6,328 bases of DNA from an uncultured Gemmatimonadota bacterium (GCA_946479995.1 CAMLIU010000104.1:1-6328); one strand, 5' to 3'. Shown: positions 1-5,630, counted from the first letter of the stretch. Notes: generated by a model not told the origin, from the sequence alone. Program-made: numbers and translations.

Positions 1-1091
1 CGGGGCGCGAGGACGTCGAGACGATCGCCACCGGCGCGCGCGCGGCGGCGGCCGGCGGCTTCACGGCGGTGTGCGCGATGCCGAACACCGAGCCCGTCAC
101 CGACAATCAGGCGGCGGTGGGGTTCATCATCCGGCAGGCGCTCCGCGCCGGCGCGGCGCGCGTGTACCCGATCGGCGCCATCTCGGTGGGGCAGAAGGGC
201 GAGGCGCTCGCCGAGTTCGGCGAGATGGTGGGCGCGGGCGCGATCGCGGTGAGCGACGACGGCAAGCCGGTGGTGAGCGCGCAGCTCATGCGCAGCGCGC
301 TCGAGTACGCGCGCACCTTCGGCATCCCGGTGGCCGACCACTGCGAGGAGCCGACCCTCGCCGCGAATGGCGCGATGAATGAGGGCATCGTCAGCGCGCG
401 GCTCGGCCTCAAGGGCATTCCCGCGGAGGCCGAGGAGATCATGGCCATCCGCGACATCCTCCTCGCGCGCCGCACCGGCGGGCACATCCACCTCTGCCAC
501 ATGAGCACGCGCGGCTCGGTGGAGCTCATCCGCTGGGGGAAGGAGCGCGGCATCAACGTCACCGCCGAAGTGTGTCCGCATCACCTCTCGCTGACCGAGG
601 AGGCGGTCGAGGGCTACGACACCAACGCCAAGATGAACCCGCCGCTGCGCACCGCGGACGACGTGGCCGCACTCCAGGAGGCGGTACGCGACGGCACGAT
701 CGACCTCATCGCCACCGACCACGCTCCACATCACTACGACGAGAAGGAACGCGAGTTCGCTGACGCGCCCAACGGCATCGTCGGGCTCGAGACCGCGCTC
801 GCCGTAAACCTCACCTGGCTCGTGCACGGCGGTGTGACGGACATCACCACGTTGATCGATCGCATGTCGTGCGCGCCGACGCGCGTGTTCCGCCTCCCGG
901 GCGGCACGCTGCGGCGTGGCAGCGTGGGCGACGTGACGGTGTTCGATCCGGACGTGCAATGGACCGTGGATCCCGCCCGCTTCATCTCCAAGGGAAGGAA
1001 CAGTCCCTACGCGGGCCAGACGCTGCGCGGGCGCGCCGAGATCACGGTGGTGGATGGACGCGTGATCTATCGCCGGGACAGGGCGTCGTAA
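1..1091 (+). CDS. pyrC: Dihydroorotase, type I (5' end outside window)
   Basis: Dihydroorotase is a cytosolic zinc enzyme that interconverts N-carbamoyl-aspartate and dihydroorotate, the third step of de novo pyrimidine synthesis. The reading frame is open from position 3, giving 362 residues; type I enzymes have about 425-430, so roughly 65 N-terminal residues, including the first metal-binding HxH motif, lie upstream. Visible family motifs, in order, are GREDVET at the start, GGFTAVCAMPNTEP, the metal-ligand Asp in SDDGKPV (255-260), the His in ADHCEEP (339-341), HIHLCHMS, the His in VCPHHLSL (579-581), and the catalytic Asp in ATDHAPHH (717-719), followed by NGIVGLETAL. All expected active-site residues downstream of the truncation are present, so the enzyme looks active. 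The C-terminal region (SVGDVTVFDPD, then GRNSPYAG) matches the small beta domain of amidohydrolases. pyrB often precedes pyrC but is not visible here. The product call is firm; allantoinase and hydantoinase relatives are unlikely given SDDG and ATDHAPH. Confidence 0.96.
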   Translation, partial: GREDVETIATGARAAAAGGFTAVCAMPNTEPVTDNQAAVGFIIRQALRAGAARVYPIGAISVGQKGEALAEFGEMVGAGAIAVSDDGKPVVSAQLMRSALEYARTFGIPVADHCEEPTLAANGAMNEGIVSARLGLKGIPAEAEEIMAIRDILLARRTGGHIHLCHMSTRGSVELIRWGKERGINVTAEVCPHHLSLTEEAVEGYDTNAKMNPPLRTADDVAALQEAVRDGTIDLIATDHAPHHYDEKEREFADAPNGIVGLETALAVNLTWLVHGGVTDITTLIDRMSCAPTRVFRLPGGTLRRGSVGDVTVFDPDVQWTVDPARFISKGRNSPYAGQTLRGRAEITVVDGRVIYRRDRAS

Positions 1092-1108
1092 CGCACACTG
1101 CCACGACG

Positions 1109-1236
1109 GTACTCGGTACCTCGTACCCTCTACCGAGTACCAGGTACTGTACGCGGTACGGTATTTGGTGTACGCTCTACCCTGTACCTACCCAGTACCC
1201 TGTACCGGATACCGCGTACCAGGTACCGCGGTAGCA
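1109..1236. repeat. Degenerate 7-bp tandem repeat, GTACCNN consensus
   Basis: The stretch between pyrC and the next gene is built from GTAC cores. GTAC occurs at 1109, 1116, 1123, 1137, 1144, 1149, 1156, 1170, 1184, 1195, 1202, 1216 and 1223. Most steps are 7 or 14 bases, and where a 14 occurs the skipped unit is usually a one-base variant (CTAC at 1130 and 1177, ATAC at 1209; CTAC at 1188 is likewise in phase with 1195). A few slips of 2, 4 or 5 bases break the phase near 1144-1170 and at 1184. About 17 units are recognisable. Larger copies exist: GTACCAGGTAC at 1137-1147 and 1216-1226, and TACCCTGTACC at 1178-1188 and 1196-1206. Because GTAC and GGTACC are self-complementary, the tract reads similarly on both strands and can form many alternative short hairpins. 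Its function is unknown. Short translations across it are patterned peptides and are not credible genes. Confidence 0.9.
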
Positions 1237-1262
1237 GGGTCCCCACGCAGCGATTCATCCCT

Positions 1263-2384
1263 ATGACCGACGATCCTCGACGCGACGATGCGGCGGACGA
1301 CTCGGGTCCGTCGGCGGAAGCTGCTTCTCCGGTGAGCGCCGTTGGCGCGCTCATGGAGGAGCGCCGCCGGTATGAGGCCTGGCTCGCCGCGCTCGAGGCG
1401 CGACGCGCCGAAACGCCGAAGCACGTCTTCACGCGCGTGCACGCCGATTACACGTCGCGGCTCGAGTCGGTGATCGAGCGGCTCGTCACCCACACCGACG
1501 GTCTGCGCGCCGAGCTCACCACGCTCACCACCCGCATCGCGTCGCTCGACGAGCAGCGGCACCGAGCGCGCGACGAGCGGGCGGAAGCGGAGCTGCGCGC
1601 GCACGTGGGCGAGCTCTCAGAGAATGCGTGGAAGGAGATGCTGGCGGCCAGCGACGCACTCATCGCTTCGCTTGCGGCGCAGCACGCCGCGGCGGAGGAG
1701 GACCTTCGTCGCACGCGCGAACTGCTCGCCGACGCCGAACGGCCGCCGACCCCGGTACCGCCACCGGCCCAGGTGGAGGCGCCTTCGGCGGAGAGTGCCG
1801 GGGCGTCGAACTCCACCACCGCGAGCGCGGCTTCCGCGAAGCCATCTGAGCCCGTCGCGCCGGCCCCTGATACCGCGCTCGGCGGCGCGCACGTCCCCGA
1901 CGCGGCCCAGACGAATGCCGACCAGGCGACGGGGCCGAACGGCAAGCCGGTTCCGGTGCCCGGCGACGCCTCGTTCGACGAGCTGGCCTTCCTGCAGTCG
2001 GTCGTGGACGTCTCCAACGGCGACCAGCCCGCGGCCCCGCCCACGCCGGCGCCTGCGCCAGCTCCCGCGCGCCCGACCGGTTCGGCCCCGGCTCCGTCGT
2101 CGCCGGGCGTCCCCCAGCGTCGCGAGCCCTTCACCGCCCGCAAGCCGGAGCCGCGGCCCGAGGATCGGATCCAGAAGCAGGGGGAAGGCACGGCGCCGCT
2201 CCTCCGTCCGAAGCCCGCCGGCGGCAGCTCGCTCGCGGCGAACATCAGCGGCAACAACCCGATCATCCTGAAGGACAAGCCGAACGAGTCGGCGAAGACC
2301 CTCAAGTGCGCCGAGTGCGGCGCGATGAACTACCCGACGGAGTGGTACTGCGAGCGCTGCGGAGCCGAGCTGGCATCGCTGTAG
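1263..2384 (+). CDS. Uncharacterised protein: helical N-terminus, Pro/Ala-rich linker, C-terminal zinc ribbon
   Basis: I do not recognise a named family for this 373-residue protein. Residues 1-27 are acidic and low-complexity. Residues about 28-160 are rich in Glu, Arg, Ala and Leu with heptad-like spacing, so probably alpha-helical or coiled coil. Residues about 161-345 are a Pro/Ala/Ser-rich, probably disordered linker containing one hydrophobic acidic island, SFDELAFLQSVVD (237-249), which looks like a binding motif. The C-terminus is a compact zinc ribbon with Cys at 349, 352, 363 and 366 (C-x2-C-x10-C-x2-C). No signal peptide or membrane segment is seen, so it is probably cytosolic. The ATG at 1263 was chosen because it begins the full helical region, but there is no clear Shine-Dalgarno; an internal ATG at 1353 is possible. 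It follows pyrC across the heptad repeat and ends at the convergent hairpin. The zinc ribbon suggests contact with nucleic acid or protein, which is inference. The gene is probably real, since the ordered ends and codon bias are coherent. Confidence 0.85.
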   Translation: MTDDPRRDDAADDSGPSAEAASPVSAVGALMEERRRYEAWLAALEARRAETPKHVFTRVHADYTSRLESVIERLVTHTDGLRAELTTLTTRIASLDEQRHRARDERAEAELRAHVGELSENAWKEMLAASDALIASLAAQHAAAEEDLRRTRELLADAERPPTPVPPPAQVEAPSAESAGASNSTTASAASAKPSEPVAPAPDTALGGAHVPDAAQTNADQATGPNGKPVPVPGDASFDELAFLQSVVDVSNGDQPAAPPTPAPAPAPARPTGSAPAPSSPGVPQRREPFTARKPEPRPEDRIQKQGEGTAPLLRPKPAGGSSLAANISGNNPIILKDKPNESAKTLKCAECGAMNYPTEWYCERCGAELASL

Positions 2385-2421
2385 CAGGTAGGTGCGCAGG
2401 TCAGTAGGTGGGACGAACGAC

Positions 2422-2454
2422 GAAGGGCGGATCGGCTATGCCGATCCGCCCTTC
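2422..2454. terminator. Perfect 15-bp hairpin between convergent genes, probable bidirectional terminator
   Basis: The arms at 2422-2436 and 2440-2454 are exact reverse complements (15 bp, mostly G-C) around a three-base TAT loop. The hairpin lies between the stop of the zinc-ribbon gene (2384) and the stop of rpsT (2487, minus strand), as expected for a shared terminator. The stem base is A-T rich on both sides (GAAGGG and CCCTTC), but neither strand has a proper T run after the stem. Termination may therefore rely on the strong stem alone, or the element may mainly protect 3' ends. Confidence 0.75.
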
Positions 2455-2486
2455 AGCCTTCCGGACCCACAAGCCCGGCTACGAAA

Positions 2487-2729
2487 CTACGCGGTTGCCG
2501 CAGCCTTCGACATCTTGCTCTTGTGCCGGGCGGCGAGATTCTTGTGAACCAGCCCCTTGCGGGCGGCACGGTCGAGGAGGCTCACGGCCTGCTTCCGCTC
2601 TTCTGCGGTAGCCGTCGGCGCCTTCGCCTTCTTGAGGGCGGTGCGGAGCGCGGAGCGCTGGGCGCGGTTCCGCACGGTCGCGGCGCGCGACTTCCGCATG
2701 TTCTTCTTCGCGGATGCGATGTTCGGCAC
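2487..2729 (-). CDS. rpsT: Small ribosomal subunit protein bS20
   Basis: bS20 is a primary 16S rRNA-binding protein of the 30S subunit. The 80-residue product is very basic (about a quarter Lys/Arg), as usual for the family (about 85-90 residues). It carries the characteristic N-terminus PNIASAKKNMRKS, then RNRAQRSALRTALKKA, and the C-terminal half with LLDRAARKGLVHKNLAARHKSKMSKA. The GTG start at 2729 is preferred because the family begins with M-A/P-N-I-x-S-A-K-K and a GGAG Shine-Dalgarno sits six bases upstream. A longer in-frame opening from 2774 would add 15 non-family residues and run through the promoter palindrome. The gene is monocistronic here, convergent with the zinc-ribbon gene and divergent from the M50 protease gene. 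bS20 autoregulates its translation in Escherichia coli; whether that happens here cannot be told from the sequence. Confidence 0.96.
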   Translation of the reverse strand: MPNIASAKKNMRKSRAATVRNRAQRSALRTALKKAKAPTATAEERKQAVSLLDRAARKGLVHKNLAARHKSKMSKAAATA

Positions 2730-2735
2730 GAAAAT

Positions 2736-2739
2736 CTCC
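2736..2739 (-). promoter_or_regulatory. rpsT ribosome binding site (GGAG)
   Basis: On the minus strand GGAG lies six bases before the GTG at 2729. It is one of only two good Shine-Dalgarno sites in this window, and it decides the rpsT start against the longer opening at 2774. Confidence 0.8.
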
Positions 2740-2750
2740 AGAAATTCAGT

Positions 2751-2775
2751 AGTGCTCGCGATTGTCGCGAGCACT
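2751..2775. promoter_or_regulatory. Perfect palindrome with 11-bp arms at the rpsT promoter (possible operator or leader hairpin)
   Basis: AGTGCTCGCGA (2751-2761) and TCGCGAGCACT (2765-2775) are exact reverse complements around a TTG spacer. The element lies upstream of the rpsT ribosome binding site and directly downstream of the predicted rpsT -10 box (2777-2782), so the predicted transcription start falls inside it. That placement fits a protein-binding operator better than a full RNA hairpin, because only part of the palindrome would be transcribed. If transcription begins further upstream, it would form a strong 5' leader stem instead. Confidence 0.6.
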
Positions 2776-2776
2776 G

Positions 2777-2805
2777 AACGTACTCCGGCGTGAAAGCGAA
2801 GTCAA
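2777..2805 (-). promoter_or_regulatory. Predicted rpsT promoter (sigma-70 type)
   Basis: Read on the minus strand, TTGACT (2805-2800, five of six matches to TTGACA) is followed after exactly 17 bases by TACGTT (2782-2777, three of six matches to TATAAT). The predicted start is near 2770, about 40 bases before the GTG. The -35 match and spacing are good; the -10 is weak. Confidence 0.5.
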
Positions 2806-2818
2806 GCTGCCACAGCGC

Positions 2819-2847
2819 TTTACTCTCCTCCCGAGCGCGGCTACCTT
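2819..2847 (+). promoter_or_regulatory. Possible promoter of the M50-scpA-scpB-rluB operon
   Basis: TTTACT (2819-2824, four of six) and TACCTT (2842-2847, three of six) are separated by 17 bases. A start near 2854 would leave about a 50-base leader before the preferred TTG start of the M50 gene. Both boxes are weak, so this is tentative. It would be divergent from, and not overlapping, the predicted rpsT promoter. Confidence 0.3.
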
Positions 2848-2902
2848 ACGCCCGTTGCGCACCCCTGGCTCGCAGGGAGCGCGTGCCCTTCGCCCGCTCC
2901 TG

Positions 2903-3610
2903 TTGCATACTCTCCAGACTATCCTGCTCGTCGGGCCAGTCCTGCTGTTTTCGGTCATCGCGCACGAGATCGCGCATGGCTACGTCGCCCTTCTCCAGGG
3001 TGACCGGACCGCCCTCGACGCAGGCCGCCTCAGCTGGAACCCGGTGAGGCACATCGACTTCTTCATGACGATCCTCCTGCCGCTCATCATGATCGTCGGC
3101 TCCATGGCCGTCGGCGGGCCGGCAGTCGTCCTCGGGGGTGCGAAGCCGGTGCCGGTGGATCCGCGCAACTATCGCCACCCCCGCCGCGGCGACATCCTCG
3201 TCTCCCTCGCCGGCGTGGCCACGAACCTGCTCGTCGCCGTGCTCTGCGTCGGCCTGATCGCCTTCGCCGGCGGGCTCGCTCGTGCCGTGCCCGCCCTCGA
3301 GGTCACGCTCGGCATCCTGCAGGCGATGTTCGTGTATGGCATCCTGCTCAACGCGGTCCTCATCGCCTTCAACCTGCTCCCCATTCCGCCCCTCGATGGG
3401 TCGCACGTCGTCAAGTACCTCCTGCCGCGGCCGCTCGCGATCGCGTACGTGCGCTTCGGCCGCTATGGCATCGTCGTGCTCATCCTGCTGCTCAGCTTCG
3501 GCCAGCGCGCACTCGACGCCTGGCTCACCCCCGCCTTCAACGCGGCGCAGCAGGCGCTTGGCCTCGTCGGTGCATTCGTCCTTCCCACGGCGACACAATG
3601 GCTGAAGTGA
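2903..3610 (+). CDS. Site-2 protease family (M50) integral membrane metalloprotease
   Basis: This is a 235-residue polytopic membrane protein of the M50 family, intramembrane zinc peptidases related to SpoIVFB and bacterial site-2 proteases. From the chosen start, HEIAH (residues 21-25) is the zinc-binding HExxH inside the first hydrophobic segment. SLAGVATNLL (101-110) matches the conserved SLAGPxxNL segment, and NLLPIPPLDG (157-166) supplies the third ligand, Asp165. Hydrophobic segments lie near 5-25, 54-78, 97-125, 135-160 and 187-200. The start is uncertain: the frame is open from 2762 with only TTG or CTG candidates. TTG at 2903 places HExxH near residue 21, as in relatives, and avoids translating the rpsT promoter region; TTG at 2855 is the next choice. 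No clear Shine-Dalgarno precedes either. The substrate is unknown; homologues beside scpA are usually annotated only as site-2 protease family. The frame overlaps scpA by 13 nt. Confidence 0.88.
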   Translation: MHTLQTILLVGPVLLFSVIAHEIAHGYVALLQGDRTALDAGRLSWNPVRHIDFFMTILLPLIMIVGSMAVGGPAVVLGGAKPVPVDPRNYRHPRRGDILVSLAGVATNLLVAVLCVGLIAFAGGLARAVPALEVTLGILQAMFVYGILLNAVLIAFNLLPIPPLDGSHVVKYLLPRPLAIAYVRFGRYGIVVLILLLSFGQRALDAWLTPAFNAAQQALGLVGAFVLPTATQWLK

Positions 3611-4368
3611 GCGAGCTCGCCGCCGGTCCCGACGTCATCGCGGCGTCGGGCGAGACGCCGCCGCCGGCGTTCGTCGTCGAGCTCACCGAGTTCTCCGGTC
3701 CGCTCGACCTGCTGCTCTCCCTCATCCGCGAGGAGCAGCTCGACATCTACGACATCCCCATCGCTCGCGTGGCCGAGCAGTTCCTCGCGCGCATCCGGAC
3801 CCTGCAGCTGAACGAGGCGGCCGACTACCTCGAGATGGCCGCACGCCTGCTGCGCATCAAGGCCCAGATGCTGCTGCCGCGTGCCGAGGGCGACGAGGCG
3901 TGGGACGATCCGCGCGCCGAGCTCGTGCGTCGCCTGCTCGAGTACCAGCAGATGCGCGAGGTGGTGGACGTGCTCGAGCGCGCGGGGGAGGAGCGCCGCT
4001 CCCGCTTCGCGCGCGCGTACCTTCCGCAGGCACCCGCGCCACCGGAGGCGCCGCTCGCCCTCTCGCTCGGCGAGCTGCTCGCCGCCGTGGATCGCATCCT
4101 TCGCGTGGCGAAGGATCCGGCCATTCATGACGTCGTCCCCCGATCGCTCGACGTGCCGGGCGCCATCACCGTCATCCGGGCGCTGCTCGCATTGCGCGCC
4201 CACGCCCGCTGGACCGACATCGTGCAGCCCGGCGCCGAGCCGTGGCAGGTGCTGTCGACGCTGCTCGGCCTGCTCGAGATGGCCAAGCTCGGCGAGTGCC
4301 GTGTGCTCCAGCCCCGACCATTTGCCAACGTGGAGATCACTCGTGACGCCGCTAGCGAAGCTGCTTGA
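3598..4368 (+). CDS. scpA: Segregation and condensation protein A (kleisin subunit)
   Basis: ScpA is the kleisin that bridges the two SMC heads and, with ScpB, forms the bacterial SMC condensin that compacts and segregates chromosomes on the nucleoid. The 256-residue product has the family hallmark FVVELTEFSGPLDLLLSLI (25-43), followed by REEQLDIYDIPIARVAEQFL and DYLEMAARLLRIKAQMLLP (76-94). The C-terminal winged-helix part is recognisable from VITVIRALLALRAHAR-like helices to LLGLLEMAKLGECRVLQPRPFANVEI near the end. Length is normal (about 240-270). The ATG at 3598 lies inside the last codons of the M50 gene and lacks a clear Shine-Dalgarno, so translation is probably coupled; GTG at 3607 is a possible alternative. 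scpB overlaps its 3' end by 26 nt, supporting stoichiometric co-expression. Confidence 0.95.
   Translation: MAEVSELAAGPDVIAASGETPPPAFVVELTEFSGPLDLLLSLIREEQLDIYDIPIARVAEQFLARIRTLQLNEAADYLEMAARLLRIKAQMLLPRAEGDEAWDDPRAELVRRLLEYQQMREVVDVLERAGEERRSRFARAYLPQAPAPPEAPLALSLGELLAAVDRILRVAKDPAIHDVVPRSLDVPGAITVIRALLALRAHARWTDIVQPGAEPWQVLSTLLGLLEMAKLGECRVLQPRPFANVEITRDAASEAA
4331..4335 (+). promoter_or_regulatory. scpB ribosome binding site (TGGAG)
   Basis: TGGAG sits seven bases before the GTG at 4343, within the scpA coding region. It supports the GTG as the scpB start and shows that scpB can initiate independently as well as by coupling to scpA. Confidence 0.7.
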
Positions 4369-4885
4369 GGCGGCGCTGTTCGCCAGCGCTCGGCCCATTC
4401 CCGCCGAGGAGCTGCTCGCCCTCGACCCCGAGAGCTCGAAGGCCGCCCTCGCCGCCGCGCTCGACGAGCTGCGCGAGCATTACGACGTGGATGGACATGG
4501 CGTGGAGCTCGTCGAGATCGGTGGCGGCTGGCAGATCCTCACGCGCGCCGAGTACACGGAGGCCATCGAGCGCGCGCAGCTCGCGGCGCGTCCGCAGCGC
4601 CTGAGTGCGGCCGCCCTCGAGACGCTCGCCCTTATCGCCTACCGTCAGCCCATCGGTCGCGCCGAGATCGAGGAGATCCGCGGCGTCGCGGTCGGCAGCG
4701 TGCTGAAGTCGCTGCACGAGCGCGGACTGATCGACGTCGTCGGCCGCGGCGAGGGACTCGGGCGTCCGCTGCTGTACGGCACGACGCCGATCTTCCTCGA
4801 GTACTTCGCGCTGCGGCACCTGGACGAGCTCCCGCGCTCCGACGAGCTGGCGGTGGCGCTGCGCGCGGAGCCGCGCACCCTCTGA
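4343..4885 (+). CDS. scpB: Segregation and condensation protein B
   Basis: ScpB is a dimeric winged-helix protein that binds the middle of ScpA in the SMC condensin. The 180-residue product starts MTPLAKLLEAALFASARPIPAEELLAL, the usual first winged-helix opening. It carries the conserved core LSAAALETLALIAYRQPIGRAEIEEIRGVAVGSVL, then LIDVVGRGEGLGRPLLYGTTPIFLEYFAL, and ends in the DELP segment. Length is typical (about 180-200). The GTG start at 4343 is supported by the TGGAG site seven bases upstream and by the family N-terminus; starts further upstream in this frame would read antisense-like arginine-rich sequence inside scpA. It overlaps scpA by 26 nt, and its TGA stop shares one base with the ATG of the next gene (TGATG), so all three are probably one translation unit. 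Confidence 0.95.
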   Translation: MTPLAKLLEAALFASARPIPAEELLALDPESSKAALAAALDELREHYDVDGHGVELVEIGGGWQILTRAEYTEAIERAQLAARPQRLSAAALETLALIAYRQPIGRAEIEEIRGVAVGSVLKSLHERGLIDVVGRGEGLGRPLLYGTTPIFLEYFALRHLDELPRSDELAVALRAEPRTL

Positions 4886-5595
4886 TGTCCGAGACCATGC
4901 GGATCCAGCGGGCGCTGGCGCGCGCCGGCGTGCTCTCGCGGCGCAAGGCCGAGGAGCTGGTCGCCCACGGCCGGGTGACCGTGAATGGCGCCGTGGCGCA
5001 GGTCGGCCAGACGGTGGATCCGGATCGCGACGTCATCCTCGTCGACGGCAATCGGATCGGCGCTCCCGTGCCCACGGAGTGGTTCGTCCTCAACAAGCCT
5101 GCCGGCGTGATCACGTCGCGTCACGATCCCGAGGGACGCCGCACCGTGTTCGACCTCGTGCCGGCGCGGCCCGGCCTCACCTATGTGGGCCGTCTCGATT
5201 ACCTCACCGAAGGTGTGCTCCTCCTCACAACCGACGGCAGTGCCGCGCATCGCCTCACGCATCCGAGCCACGAGGTCGAGCGCACGTACGTGGCGTCGGT
5301 GCTCGGCGAGGGCGATCTCGCCGCCGAGGAGGCACGCTACGGCGTGCAGCTCGAGGACGGGCTGGTGAAGCCGCGGCGCGTGCACGCGGAAAAGAGAGGG
5401 CGCGGACGCTGGGATCTCACGATCACGCTCAGTGAGGGACGGAACCGCGAGGTCCGTCGTCTATGTGAGGCGCTCGGCCTGCAGGTGGACCGGCTCGTGC
5501 GGGTGAAGTTCGGCCCCGTGGAGCTCGGGGACCTCGCCACCGGTCGTGTGCGCTCGCTCACACGTCGCGAGCGCTCGGAGCTGGAGAAACTGTAG
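4885..5595 (+). CDS. RluB/RsuA-family rRNA pseudouridine synthase
   Basis: This enzyme isomerises a specific uridine to pseudouridine in rRNA. The 236-residue product has an N-terminal S4 RNA-binding domain (MRIQRALARAGVLSRRKAEELVAHGRVTVNG, about 5-36). The catalytic domain follows: WFVLNKPAGVITS (66-78), then VGRLDYLTEGVLLLTTDG (101-118) with the catalytic Asp105 (codon 5197-5199), and later EGRNREVRRLCEALG with VDRLVRVKFGPVELG. This is the RsuA/RluB/RluE/RluF branch. Genes next to scpB are most often the RluB type, which acts on 23S rRNA, but the target site is not provable from sequence, so no symbol is given. ATG at 4885 overlaps the scpB stop (TGATG); ATG at 4897 would start right at the S4 domain and is an alternative. 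No strong Shine-Dalgarno is seen, consistent with coupling. Confidence 0.93.
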   Translation: MSETMRIQRALARAGVLSRRKAEELVAHGRVTVNGAVAQVGQTVDPDRDVILVDGNRIGAPVPTEWFVLNKPAGVITSRHDPEGRRTVFDLVPARPGLTYVGRLDYLTEGVLLLTTDGSAAHRLTHPSHEVERTYVASVLGEGDLAAEEARYGVQLEDGLVKPRRVHAEKRGRGRWDLTITLSEGRNREVRRLCEALGLQVDRLVRVKFGPVELGDLATGRVRSLTRRERSELEKL

Positions 5596-5598
5596 CGC

Positions 5599-5630
5599 GC
5601 CAACCGGGTAGTTGAGAGCGTTGGCACCCG
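5599..5630. repeat. Interleaved short inverted repeats between the pseudouridine synthase and moxR genes
   Basis: GCCAAC (5599-5604) pairs with GTTGGC (5620-5625), and the adjacent CGGGT (5605-5609) pairs with ACCCG (5626-5630). The pairs are interleaved, so they form either two alternative weak hairpins or a pseudoknot-like fold. No T run follows, so it is not a convincing intrinsic terminator. The 60-base gap shows no other feature and no clear promoter. Confidence 0.35.

Noticed and set aside
1109..1236. GTACC array considered as a CRISPR array
   Set aside because: There are no 24-40-base repeats separated by unique spacers and no cas genes; the unit is seven bases and contiguous.
1092..1262. 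Short peptides encoded across the GTACC array in several frames
   Set aside because: Translations are repeated Tyr/Pro/Val/Arg patterns dictated by the 7-base unit and only extend shadow frames of the flanking genes.
1448..2305. Minus-strand open frame (285 codons) opposite the zinc-ribbon protein gene
   Set aside because: Composition is Ser/Ala/Gly-rich low complexity mirroring the Pro/Ala linker; the plus frame ends in an intact zinc ribbon and is the better gene.
2751..2775. Palindrome considered as a CIRCE (HrcA) operator
   Set aside because: CIRCE is TTAGCACTC-N9-GAGTGCTAA; here the arms run AGTGCTC to GAGCACT, the opposite orientation, with a three-base spacer, and rpsT is not a heat-shock gene.
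3463..4398. Long minus-strand open frame (311 codons) opposite scpA and the end of the M50 gene
   Set aside because: It is antisense to well-identified genes, its translation is rich in Arg, Gly, His and Glu with no motif, and such frames are expected opposite GC-rich coding DNA.
4645..5385. Minus-strand open frame (246 codons) opposite scpB and the pseudouridine synthase
   Set aside because: A shadow of two firmly identified genes, with no recognisable domain or ribosome binding site.
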